Source: Didymella arachidicola
Taxonomy: Eukaryota; Ascomycota; Dothideomycetes; Pleosporales; Didymellaceae
DNA: 64,000 bases
NCBI GenBank assembly: GCA_016630955.3
Contig: CM050000.1
Coordinates: 310,001-374,000 of the forward strand
Direction: 5' to 3'
In this document: one piece after another, positions 51,308-62,624 of the stretch
How the letters are laid out: each line of letters opens with the position of its first letter
Numbering within the stretch: the stretch's first letter is position 1
Notes under the pieces: generated by a model
What the model was told of the DNA's origin: nothing
Seen by the model: only the letters and a program-made list of their open reading frames with translations
Database searches by the model: none
Translations under genes and position numbers: made by a program

Positions 51308-53481
51308 GATCGTGATTGTAATGGTATATATGGAACTATCGCATCGTCAGTACGGACACTGAGTTACCAGCAAAACAATTTGTAGCGATCTGGGGATGCA
51401 GCTGCCTTAAGATGTAGTTGCCTTAAAAAGAAGCAGCGGGTATAGCAAGTACGACAGTCTTATGGCGATAATCAGTCAGACTTACAGTGAGTGGTCGAGT
51501 TTGATAACCACAAATTGTCAGCCTCGTACTGAAACTGAACCATCTCGTGCCTTCAATACCTTTATTGATACTCGCATTCACCGTATGACAGCATTGCTTG
51601 GCGCCTGACGTCGTTTCAGGGTCCAAAATGCGGGAGCCTTTTGGTAATCTAGCCTGCTTTGGGTAGTTTTCTCGGTGCTCAATCGGCGATTCAACCTGAT
51701 TCACACAAATTAACGGCTCACTCGCATCACTCCCATGTACGATGACACGTGCTGCATCGAGGAGACGCTCAGACGCTGCTGAGAGTGGTGAGGTTGGCTG
51801 AACCGAGTGGAACGACCCATGCCCTAAGTCGTAAGCGAACATTGTCACTTTCAAGTAGATGGTAGTACTGAGCGAGTTATCTATTGGAAGGCAAAATTTG
51901 TCTGGAAAGATTGCCAATCCTCGGATTCACGAAGCTTGTGTTGATTTTTTGCCCATCACACGTATGACGTATGGTGTTCCAGGACGCTGGCACAAAGCTC
52001 AGAGTACGGACAGCCCGACTCCATGGATAGCACGACCCTGCAGTTTTCGTCCTTTACCCTCAGCGACCCCACAGGGCCCGCAAACGATTCCTTCGATCCA
52101 GACTCGTATGCAGCTTGAATCCTATCTGAGGTCATCTCACGCCAGCCTCCTTGAAGAAACCGCTGCCCGGTCGAATCGACGCTCATTCTTTCCCAACCTT
52201 TATTGCGACAGCATGCTTCCGCCCGTGGGCGTTTGTGTCAACGGCCAAGGTACCAAAGGGAGATGAAACCGAAGATGACATCAGGAGGTGTGCAACATCC
52301 GTTGAATAGGTAACACTGGAATTCCCCGCCATCCCACTTCAGCTCTAGATATTTAATACAGCAGCGGGTTTATGACCTCTCAATATGCACATACGAACGC
52401 TACTTACTGAATACGTAGATCTTACTTGATGTACAGTAAAAATTCTCTCGATGTGTCGATGTAGATGCAGAGTGACCACAGCAGTAAAAAGCATTTCAAT
52501 CCCAGACCGTCACCACTATCGCGCAGTCGGCCCGTCTCCGGCATGCGTTCCAAAGGTCTTGCGCATGACAATGCGATGCGGTACCTAAACTACACGTTGA
52601 GACCTGATTTCCAATATTGGCTGAAAACTACTCGACTTGTATGGTGTCAAAAGCATCCACAAGTCTTGGAGACACTCAACCACGTTCACCCTACTCAGCC
52701 GCGAGAGCATCGACATGCTCACGTCGCTGTTCCTGACAGTAGCCCTCTTGCCTGTTAGCTTCTCATGGACACTGTACGCAGCCGCTCCTTCTCATCATCG
52801 CTCAATCTCTCTTCATGTATCTACGGACATTTCGAAATGGCCCTGCGAAGGGACACTGACCAAACCCTTGCAGCGACCGCTATGACCTCCCCCAATGCAA
52901 AGGCGACCGCTCAACAGCCTCCGCCCTCGGCACCGCGCCACGCTCCCCTTACTGTCTCGACGGCGCAGGGACATCCTTCTTCCTGCGCGATATGCCATCG
53001 AATATCATGGTCAAGGTGTGGTCAGGGACCAACTGCACGGGCGTGCTGATGAAGAGAAAGAGCCGGACACATACTTGTTTCGATCAGTCATACGGGAGTC
53101 TTGGGTTCGAGAGTCCGTGCAAGAACGGCATGAGGCGTTTATGGGGATTATCTTGCAATGCAGGTTAAGCTTGGATGTCTGACGATTGACCAGCAGTGTG
53201 CACGCGCGATGGATCATGCGAAGTGGCATGGCACGCACTTGCCGTTTACACGAAAGTTCAGCACAGAGATCAAGATTCTTAGACGGCATAATCTCAGCAA
53301 CAAGTCTGTTTCTGCGTGGTACTAAATTACTATCTAACTGCATGACCGACGCTGCGTGCGTCTGAAAGGGGGTATATCCATCGAAGCGAATAAAGATGCG
53401 CCAGGAGCATCCGCAAAGCGGAGGGTATATACTGCTGGCGACTAAAGAAGTAAAGCTCTCCAAGCGTGTATGTGCTAGCAC
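51308..53481. other. 2.2-kb spacer, one weak open frame
   Basis: A 164-codon minus-strand frame at 51423-51917 (MAIFPDKFCLPIDN..) has no known domain and no start context of note; I do not call it a gene. The rest, including plus frames at 51859-52266 and 52465-53049, lacks protein character. Confidence 0.4.
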
Positions 53482-55149
53482 CTAGAACGCGACACCCACC
53501 ATGCTCATCGGGCTGGGCGGAAACCTTCTCCCACTGTTCAATCCTACGTCCTTTGCGAACATCTCCTGCCCTGGCAGGATATCGTACACAGGCGAGATAG
53601 GCGGCCACATCTCGCGCATGCCGCGTGCGCTCTTAGTGCTCTTCTCGCTGCTGAGCGCTACCTCGATGTCTTTGTCGTTGATTGTGTTCAGGACCAGTGG
53701 CGCAGGTACGCGGCGTGCGCGACCAGTGCCCTTGAGCACGTTGATGCGCGGATGCATCGCTCTCTCGCTCTCGTCTGAGTCAGGAGTCGTAGAGCGGGTG
53801 GTGTACGACGAAACGAGCGTGATGGTGGTTGCCTCGGTGCGAGCCGAGTCGTTCGAGTCTGCACTATCCTGCCTTCCGTGGCCCATTGCGCTTCGAGAAG
53901 AGCTCGGGCGACTTGGCAGATCGGGAACTGGTGGCACTTCCACCTTGTAGAATGGTGTCAGCTCCTTTGGTGTCGTGGAACGGCTGGATGAACGGCGCAG
54001 CCAGTTGCTCAAACGGTGCAGTGAGGTGGTAGATGTGCTGGAAGCTGTTTTTGGTGGCGGAGGAGTGATTGGGTTCGAAGTGAGAGGGCCGGTGAAATTG
54101 CGAGCTGGCGGGTACAGGGAGAAGTTTGGAGCGCGGCGTAGCGCCGGTGTGCTGCTCGAGGGCGGGCTGGGGAGTGGTTTGTTCAGCGGCGTGCTGAAAG
54201 CAGAACCAATGTCTGAAAGAGTCTCGGAGCGGACGTGCATACGCATTGAGGGTGCGAAGTGAGGGACGTGATGGGAAGGCGAAGGCGGGACGCGGTTGCT
54301 AAGGGCTGGCGCTTGAACCTGCGAGCGGTAGGCGGAGGCACGACGCTCTTCGACAATGGTGTTGAGCTCCCGGATGGCTTCGTCTACGTCAGTGTTGGCG
54401 CGACGAAGGCTACCAGGTCGTGTGGGTGCGGTGTTGGCGCGACCGCGAGAGGGCGATGGTAGGCGTGAAAGCCTGCGGGCCGGCGTGTTCGCACCTGATG
54501 TGCGTGTGCGTTTCAGCAAGCCAGGCCCCCGGACGACAGATTCCATGCTGGCCTTGGGCTCCTCATTCCAAGATGGTAGAACCGGTGTTGCTGTAGTGCC
54601 GACTGTGGAGCCGGAAAATCTCCTCTCATGGGCTCCAGCGCTTTCCACACTCTGCACACTTGATCGCCTTGAGCCGGATCCAACTGGTTTTCTAGGTATG
54701 TTGTACGATGAGGAATTTGAGAAGTATGGCTTTAGTGCTGTCTCATCGCCGCGAACTCGCGCCGGCGCGGGCATGCTCAGCGGTGATGGCTTGGCCGTCC
54801 AGTCCTCTCCTCCTTCGAAATCGGGAAGCGGCGATAGTCGTCCACTTCCATCGCAGCCGTACATCGAGAGCTGAAGCGGACGAAAGCTGCGGCGGCGGGT
54901 GTTTGAGGATGTGTCGTTGATCTTGAACTCGACGCTATCGAAGCCGTCACAATGGCGAAAGTTGGTAGGCGCACTGATATTGGGTCGCGCGTATGATCGT
55001 TTTGGTCGGGTGAGTGTCGACAGACTAGCCCGGGAGGATGCTCTAGCAGCATACTCGCGGCTACTTGTGACCCATTGCGAGATCTGCTGGGTCATAGTCT
55101 GGCCGGTAGTTGGTCGCGGAGCCAGAGGATTTGTTGGTGAGACGGGCAT
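53482..55149 (-). CDS. Hypothetical disordered, Ser/Pro-rich protein
   Basis: 555 residues in one exon, ATG at 55149. Low-complexity Ser/Pro/Arg regions with many Ser-Pro and Arg-x-x-Ser sites (SRLPSPSRGR, RRSSVQSVESAG, LRRSSSRSTTPKEL). More structured pieces: FRHCDGFDSVEFKIND (about 63-78), DVDEAIRELNTIVEERRASAY (a helix, about 254-274), and a C-terminal block ending in MREMWPPISPVYDILPG. No catalytic or membrane motif. Probably a regulatory or scaffold phosphoprotein; function unknown. The length of the open frame and its even codon character make it a confident gene. Confidence 0.75.
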   Translation of the reverse strand: MPVSPTNPLAPRPTTGQTMTQQISQWVTSSREYAARASSRASLSTLTRPKRSYARPNISAPTNFRHCDGFDSVEFKINDTSSNTRRRSFRPLQLSMYGCDGSGRLSPLPDFEGGEDWTAKPSPLSMPAPARVRGDETALKPYFSNSSSYNIPRKPVGSGSRRSSVQSVESAGAHERRFSGSTVGTTATPVLPSWNEEPKASMESVVRGPGLLKRTRTSGANTPARRLSRLPSPSRGRANTAPTRPGSLRRANTDVDEAIRELNTIVEERRASAYRSQVQAPALSNRVPPSPSHHVPHFAPSMRMHVRSETLSDIGSAFSTPLNKPLPSPPSSSTPALRRAPNFSLYPPARNFTGPLTSNPITPPPPKTASSTSTTSLHRLSNWLRRSSSRSTTPKELTPFYKVEVPPVPDLPSRPSSSRSAMGHGRQDSADSNDSARTEATTITLVSSYTTRSTTPDSDESERAMHPRINVLKGTGRARRVPAPLVLNTINDKDIEVALSSEKSTKSARGMREMWPPISPVYDILPGQEMFAKDVGLNSGRRFPPSPMSMVGVAF

Positions 55150-57210
55150 GACTTGAGGTTGGTCGTATATTCGCGAAACGGACCGCCCTAACAGTGGTCA
55201 GCATGTTTCGGATTCACAACGTTCAGTAGTCCTGTTATGATATTGAAAAGGTGCAGCAGATAAGGTTCAAGACATCTACATGCAAGGCGGTGATGCAGCT
55301 CCACAAGATGTGGATCTTGAACAGCAAGGCAAGCCGGTGTACCTCCACCTTGAGATGAAGTTGTAAGGTATAATGGTAATGTGGCCATCATCAAGGTCGT
55401 CGCAATTTCGAAGCTCGCATTGTTCGTATGACAAAAGGAAGGTGTTGAACATACCATTGTGCCCTTTCTCTGATGCGACCTCATCCCTGGATGCACAGCA
55501 TCCGGCGACCCCAATGGTCAACCATGAATTCTTCCTTCGATGACCCTCCATATTACTGAATGCTGCAAACCAGGCAGCTATTCCATCTCAGTCCCTCAAC
55601 ACTCTTGCAGAAACGAAAGAACGACAGCAAGAGCAGCCAGCAAGTCTCTTAGAGCAGAAACTTGACAAAATATCGAACGAATGAGGAAAATGCACAAGTG
55701 CCAAAAGATGCGATTGCAACAATAGAAGAATGCCAGGGAACAAAAACAGAGTCCACACTCAATGTGTTGTCAGTGTTCCAGAAGGTCTTTGCGCGTGCGA
55801 TCAGGTCCTGTCGAACAGCCTACGCAGGACATGGCTCGGCTCACCACGCGACAGGACGACATTCGTCCATATTATAGATGAACGACGCCTCTCGCTTTGG
55901 CAACCCACAGCCATGCGCCCAATGGCAAGCTCGCATTGCGAAGTTATCAACGTGCAACGCCAGCCGGCAGCTTTAGGTTGATGGCGGATGAGCGCAGCAC
56001 GGTAGGTGATTGGGCGGCGTGCGTTTTAACCGCCGAAGACGTGCAGCCAGACGTAGCCACTCACGGTGCAATAGCGCTTACGGCTTGAAACCGACAGATG
56101 CCAGACTCAGCGGAGTGAATTTGGCGAGCTGGGGTGAGCTTGTTGAAAGTGGATTTCAATGCACAGTGGAGCAGGTGCCTCCGGGTGGAGGATGTGTGTT
56201 TGTGGAATGTGCACCGAGGCAAGATGCTGGGCTGGAAGGGTGATGGTGCCGATCCCGTGAATGTACCTGCGACAGCGGCAGTTCACTGTTAGCCACTGAA
56301 ACATGAGACGCGTACCTTGTACGGAACGCAAGGCCTTCTTCAGTCCGCAAGGACCGCAAGGCACCTTGCGCAAGGTGAAAAGAAGAATGCAGTAGATTTT
56401 CCCAGACTCTACGCAATTTTGGAACCTCGTGGCCAATCGGTATCTTTAGTGATTTTGATTGGGTGACTTTTGAGAATGCCGAAACAAATGTGCAGTGCCT
56501 CACGGCCAATCATTACGATTTATTGTACTCTTCTCAATCACACCTACGCAACTGCGTAGCTCGTGTCACTCCATTGCTGGAGCCAGGACATGCACTGCAA
56601 ATATTGTCATTCGAGTCGCCCTTTTGCATGCTTCTTGATCAAGCAAGTGGAGTCTGGAGCACATCCTAAACGGGAAAACTGTTGACTTTTCTAAGATTTT
56701 GACACTCACTGCGGCACCTTGGTGAGCCCGTGCGAAGCTCGCTGTGAGCCGTGCTTGGTGTACGGGACAAATCGGGCGTGTCTACGACCGGCTTCTGCAC
56801 CTATGACAACGAGTGGCGTCACGACCAGCTTATGTGGCTACGACTTCAGCTTGTGTTTGAACGGGTATATTGGAAAGGACTATATGTATAAGAGCAGACG
56901 CAACCAACTCCCTGTACACCATCAAAGTGGAGAATCATTTGCCTGCTGTATTACCGCCAGAGTAGTAGAGGATGTATCGTCATTGTACAACCGGCCGGAA
57001 CTGCGATAGCTGAAGTCTTCGACATACGAAGTAGCGGAACCGCTGTGGCAGTGGAGCGTGGCCTCGCAGTCGAAAGCTTTGTCTGCAGAGGCCGGCTTTT
57101 ACATAGCTTCACAATGTCCTCCCCCACAGGCTCGCCCGCGCGGAACCGTTGCGCCACGCTAGAAACTGTTCGTTTTGTTCTGCGCTGCTCAACATGTTGA
57201 CAGAAGCCAC
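55150..57210. other. 2.1-kb spacer, with a 16-bp palindrome
   Basis: No supported gene. Contains the palindrome at 56362-56377 and a cluster of CGCAAGG words around it. A few open frames of 60-120 codons are shadows without domains. Confidence 0.5.
56362..56377. repeat. Perfect 16-bp palindrome with CGCAAGG cluster
   Basis: CACCTTGCGCAAGGTG reads the same on both strands. Within 60 bp upstream lie ACGCAAGGCC, CCGCAAGGACCGCAAGGC and, inverted, TACCTTGTACGG, so the half-site CGCAAGG appears at least four times. Confidence 0.8.
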
Positions 57211-57961
57211 TTAGTTCTTGGGAGGGTAGCGCTTGAAGAAGTACCTATAAATGTTAGACTTTGTTTCTCCCGAAACATCGCGCAGCTGCAGAAGTGCAAG
57301 AAGTCTTCCTTGCCGTTCAGGGCATCATTCGATGGCGGATGAATGCTCTGACTGGGATCTTTCCTGCGTGGTAGAGGACTGGAGAAGAAGCACTTACTGG
57401 CTGACGTAGTAGTCACCGACACCGAACAACCCAACAACACCAGCCCAGGCAGCCACGACCTTGCCGGTCAGCTCGCCACGGCTGTACTTCCTGTACGCAC
57501 CGAAGCTAAGAGCAGCAGCGACGACAGCAAGGCCAACAGCGTTGCTCAGGACGACAGGGTTGTCGGCATTCTTCTTCGCCTTGTCCTTGGCCTTCTCCTT
57601 CTTGGCGGCAGCGCTGTCGCGGATCTCCTTCGCGGCGTCCTTGATCTCCTCCTCACGCTCCTGACGGGCGGCCTGGGTATCGGTCTTCACAGATTGCGAC
57701 TCGAAGTCCGAGGGGACGGAGGAGATATGCGGGCTATCGACGTCGACAAGGGAGGAGACAGAGTCCTCGGTGTGTTCGACCTGGGGAATAGCAGGGGCGC
57801 GACTACGATTTAGTTAGATCTAGCACTTCCTTAGACCTGCTGTAGTGATGACTTACGCCTGCGCATGTGTTAGCAATTGCCAGGTGTTGATGATTTTCAC
57901 GTGTACTGACCTCCTCGGGGCTCTGCTTCGGGCCACTGGCAGCAACGTCGGCGTAAGACAT
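57211..57961 (-). CDS. OM14: OM14-like mitochondrial outer membrane protein
   Basis: 163 residues. Exons 57911-57961, 57857-57858 (2 nt), 57398-57802, 57211-57244; introns 57859-57910, 57803-57856, 57245-57397. Starts MSYADVAASGPKQSPEE; then an acidic disordered part, a charged helix (QAARQEREEEIKDAAKEI, AKKEKAKDKAKK), and a hydrophobic C-terminal block NPVVLSNAVGLAVVAAAL, AYRKYSRGELTGKVVAAWAG, VVGLFGVGDYYVSQ, YFFKRYPPKN, the OM14 C-terminal pattern. In yeast OM14 is an abundant outer-membrane protein that helps cytosolic ribosomes dock. The frame only closes if the dinucleotide GC between two canonical introns is kept as a microexon (see findings). Confidence 0.75.
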
Positions 57962-58785
57962 GGCGATACGCGAGATGTTTGAAGGGCAGAGAGTCTGCAA
58001 GAAAGTGAGATGGAGATTATGTCGTGAAGCGGGCGTGGTGATGGGAGAACGTGAACGAACGATCGTGTGATTGAAGTTGGCAGCTCGCATGTGTTAGCGC
58101 GTGACATCATTCAAGCAAGTGCAACCGCGAGCAGCGCGTGAGGAACCTTGGAACGGAACCTTCCTCGGCTTCCTCGGCTGATCGACCACGGTTTCAGAGA
58201 TATTTCATCCTTATGCGAGCACTGCATGTGTCAGAGAATCATGTCGAAGAACAAGGACATCAAGTCGCATGTGGTTTGTATGCAATGCTGCAATGATTCA
58301 CGCTATCTCGAGGTCAAGACAAAGCCAAATCAGCGACCCTCAAGGGTATAATGACAACCTTCAAGCTATCCGTTTGCGCCTGGCTGTTCAAGGTAGGGGA
58401 GTCCTCCTGTAACCTTCATATGTGACATAAATGTGGAAGTGTCGTAGACAAGACCGCAAATGCAAAGCTTTCATCCCAGCGTATGACACCTTCGCTAACT
58501 AGTCGCAAGTATTGAACAAGAAGAAAGGGACAGACGATTGATCTCAAGAACTCGTTCGATGGTGAATAGTAAGGTGGTCGCGTTTCGAATTACCTGGACG
58601 CATCCAGCAGAGGCAATCCAGTCCAGCAGCCGTTTGAAGCGCCATGATTCGTGAAGCTGGTGTGGGCTGATTTTTCCAAGAAGCGCGTGCCTGGTATCTG
58701 ATCCCATGCCTACAGAGCTCACAGACTCGAGCGCGGTTGTGCACTGCGAACAGATTGTGAGCCAGTGACACGTGTAAGAAGCTCT
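57962..58785. other. OM14-like promoter and RhoGAP 3' region
   Basis: 824 bp between two minus-strand genes; no gene seen. Confidence 0.5.
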
Positions 58786-61700
58786 TTACTCATCACCAAA
58801 AACATCCTTGTAGTTTTCCAACAGCGACTGGACAGCAACGCGTTGCTGTTGAACATCGCTGAGCTCTCGTTGGATGTCCATGGGACGCATGATCGTGGGC
58901 GCGAACACTACGGCAAGGTTGAGTGGCGTCATCTGAGGGAGTGTTAGCTTGGAATTTGCTTCGTGCCAAACGATCTACATACCAAGTTCTCATCCTGATG
59001 CTCAATGACTCGCGACAAGTGGAAGACAAGGAATTGCAGTGTGTCGCGGTGCGCCTTCGGAATCTCCTTGATGGCCTCCGAGAGAGCCTTGGCCTGGGCT
59101 GCAGGGTCCTCCAGTTCTGTCCGAATTGTTAGCATTATTCGATTGAGGGTGAGTATGTGCTTACGGCCAGCCTCCAGGAATTGATCGTACACATCGAACG
59201 TAATCAATGGCACAGGCAACCTGCGGAAGTAGTTTTTCAGAGCCGAGGTAATCGAATGGATGTCGAGGTCTGGATCGGAGATGTCGTAGTCTGACTTGGC
59301 CTCGAAGCCACTGCGAACCTGGTTGACCTGCGAGCTACCTCCACTCTTGCGGTATACACCCTCAACGTCCATGCCTCTAAGCTCGACTTCGGAGATGCAG
59401 CGAGTGACGACTCCGGGAACCAAACCCTTCTCGAATTCGACACGGGCACTCAAGTCAGAGCCGAAGAGCACTGTGCTAGCATCTACAGCCAGGTTGGTAC
59501 TGCTGTTATTGGCTTGCATCGGCTTGAAGCGGTCGTTCGTCGGCTTGAGTGGGGCACCTTTTGCACCACTGCCACCAAACCAGCCCTTGGCAGCCTGCTC
59601 TTCCCTACTCTTCAATGAGCTAGACATTGAGGCAATGTCCGGTTGCTGATGAACGGATCCGTAGGGAGTACCAATGACCTTGATGTCCTTGTATTCTTCC
59701 TGCTTTTGCTCTGAACCAAATGCGCCCTTGAAGCCCTTGGTGACATTCGTAGTGAAGGCTTGGCCTCCCTTCTTGAACTTGGAAAACTTGGTGGGCTTGC
59801 CAGTCTTGCGAATGTTCACCACTTGGGGTTGGGCGAGGGTTGCTTCGCTGTCACCATCATGAATGTGCGGGTACGAGGGCTCATGTGACGAGCCATGGGC
59901 GTCAAGTGAGAGTTCCGACTTGCCACCCTTGTGCTGGGCGTTGTAGATGCCCAGGCCGTTGGCGGCAGCGTCGAATTGCGGTGCGCCCTTCTTGTTGTTC
60001 ATTCCCTTTTGTATACTCTCGACGAGATCCCTATTCATGGCAGAGAGCTTGGTATTCTGGGCTGAAAGAGACTCGTACTCCTGGAATCCTTTGTCCTTCA
60101 TCTGAATGAGATTGGAGATTTCATCGGTCAGCTCAGCCCTCTTAGAGATCAAGTCCTCGATCTGACCACCCAGCTGGTCCTTGAGCTTGTGCAGGGAGTT
60201 GGCAAAGTCTTTGAGGATCTCCGACTTGAGCTGATTAATGTCCATCGAGCCATTGCTCTCTTTGGCGTGTTTGAGATGTTCCGTCATGATTTCAAGCTCC
60301 CGAATAACCATCTCACGCTGAGTGTCAAGTACGGCCATCGTGTTCCGCTTCTCACGAAGCACGGTGTTTGCTTGCTTGATGTCCGCCGCGCTGTGCATGG
60401 ACTCCTGCAAGCCGTTCTTCTCGGTTTCGAGTTCGGCGATACGCTGCTGGGCGCGGCGCAGTTCGTTACGGAGATTGATGCCTTCCTCCTTCGAGTCAGG
60501 CGATGCAATTGTAGGACTGCTGATATCAATGGATCCGTTGGTAGGCCACTTCTTGTGACCTCCCCGTGAAGTGACAGAACCGCGCTCGCTGAGGCTACGT
60601 CCATGCTTATGGACAGCATTGGAGACACGTCGAAATACGCCACCATCCTTCTCATCCTTGTCTTGACTTCCAAGTAGACGCGCGAAATCCTCGTCCATCG
60701 AAAAGTCGCCTTGTGCGCTGTATCGTGGAAGCACACCACCGGGTGCATAAGCATCTCGGGAAGTCTCACTGGGAAGACTGCTGATTGACTCATTGGCCTT
60801 GTGTGCGCTTGGAGGCTGCGGCGGGGCGCGGGGAGAGGTGAAGGTATCTTCTGTTGGGCGTGGTCGCCTGTCCGCTGAACGGGCTGGTGGTACGGGGACG
60901 TCGGAGAAGCCCCTGGATGACTCGAGAGGGCTGCTGATACCAAGACCAGCACTGATATGAGCAGGAGCACCATGTGTCGAGGATGTACGCTTGGGATGCT
61001 CTAGAGTAGGGGTGGTTGGCGAAGGACCAGATCTGTCATTAAGATGTGCTGAGCCAGAAGGTTTCAGCGAATCTCCGCGCGCCGGACGCTCGACACGCTG
61101 ATTGGAGCTGAACGATGACCCAGATGCGGTCTCAGGTGATTCCTGGGTGCCGATCGGGGGCGACGATGTGAATGTGGGCTCGATCATAGGCCTGCTAAGC
61201 CTCGAAGACATCTCAGCGCCGGGCGAGCTGTGGCGCGCGGGAGAGTCGTTGCTGTCTAAGGACTTGCGTCTAGCGTCTGCCTTCTTGCTCTTGGGCACTT
61301 CTTGCAATTTGAACGCGTCAGCTGCCGGAGTGGGAGCTGGCGAAGCATGCTGACTACGCGATCGTTCGTTCAACGATGGCGATTCAACCGAAGTATCGCG
61401 CTGCTTCCTGAGTGTGCCGACAACATGGTCCGAGGGCTGTCTTCCCTTCTCCTGGAACGCAATGTGCGGACTGCCAGCCCCAGGGCGCTCAGCAGAACCA
61501 GACCGCGAATCGTTCTCCTTCAGCTTGTCGCGAGGATCAGCCGTTGGCCTGTTGAAGTAGTCGCGACTACTCTTCCCGTCGCCCGTTGTTGAGCCGGAGC
61601 CCATTGTTCGGTCGGGGAACTGCCTGCTGGCTCGGCTGAGAGGCGAGGGCCCTGGCGCAGGGTTGGGATCAAGCGCGAATGGGAGCAGAATGCCGTCGTC

Positions 61701-62624
61701 GCCGGCGTCGGACTCTGAGCGCTTGTGCTCTTTGTTGTAAGTCGTAGCGGGCAGAAGTATGTTGTCTACATAGTAGCAATGGTCAGCGTTGTGGGAGAGC
61801 ATGTTGGGTGGTGCAAGGAGAAGACGTACCTCTACGTGTTGTGTCTGCCACGGCAGGGGAAGTATCGCGCCTGAAGTTAGAAGATGAGTCGCCCCTTCTG
61901 GGTTGAGAAGGCCTAGGAGATACATCAGCTGTGGTTGGTTCAGAGAACACATCAGAAGGCGTTTCAACATCAGGTGTGAATCCGCTGCGCTGCTGCTCCT
62001 CGAACTGTGGTGGAAGGGCTGGTAGGGACTTGTCGACTTTCGGGGCTGCTGCGGCTGGAGGTTTTTTTGATTTCTTTCGACGTCGTGCCATTAGCGATTC
62101 ATGACATGCCATGCAAAAGATACCCTGCGATGTGCGTGCATAGCGCAAGTTTTCGATCTTGCTCTTGCAGTTCCTGCATCTGAAGCAGTTCGCGCAGAAG
62201 GCCTGGTCACCGGTCAAAATAGCTAGGTCCTCAATCTTGTTCCCGCAGTGGTTGCAGCTATACGTGCAGTCGTTGCAGATGAGAGATCCGTCTCCAAGAA
62301 GAAGCAGGTTGGCGTCTGAGTCGAGGAGCGTGCCGCAGGTGTTGCAACGGAAGCAGTCGATATGCCATCTGTTACCAGCTATGCAATGTCAGTATGTAGG
62401 GCTATGGGGACGAGTGCGCGGGAAGGCACGAGGGGGAGACGCGGGCAGCCGTACCGAGCTCGAAAGCCTTGCCTTCCTCCAAGATCTGGGGTCATTGTTA
62501 GCCTGTGCACTGCGACTAGAATGAATGTCAGTACCTCGCCGCAACCCTTGCAGGGGTAAACGACATCGTCCTGGTCACCGTCTTGGTCGAGCAACGACTC
62601 GGGGTAGCCGCCAGGTGAGTCCAT
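58786..62624 (-). CDS. LIM-LIM-RhoGAP protein (Rga1/Rga2-like)
   Basis: 1183 residues from six exons; introns 62486-62534, 62379-62454, 61766-61829, 59117-59164, 58933-58982. Two LIM zinc-binding domains: residues 25-78 (CKGCGEILEEG .. HIDCFRCNTC .. CNDC) and 82-132 (CNHCGNKIED .. FCANCFRCRNC .. CMACH). Then a long disordered Ser/Pro-rich part (about 140-610), a coiled coil (about 640-800, LRNELRRAQQRIAELETEKN), and a RhoGAP domain from about 990, with the arginine finger in GVYRKSG (R about 1029) and KNYFRRLPVPLITFDVYDQF. The last exon reads MTPLNLAVVFAPTIMRP. Rga-type proteins turn off Cdc42/Rho1 at sites of polarised growth and septation. Exon 2 is only 31 nt. Confidence 0.93.

Noticed and set aside
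51423..51917. 164-codon minus-strand open frame
   Set aside because: Too weak for a gene call: no domain, no signal peptide and ordinary chance length for this GC content.
57803..57910. Retention of the first OM14-like intron as coding sequence
   Set aside because: The frame stays open to GCAGGC but then joins the main exon out of frame, so it would lose the conserved C-terminal domain.
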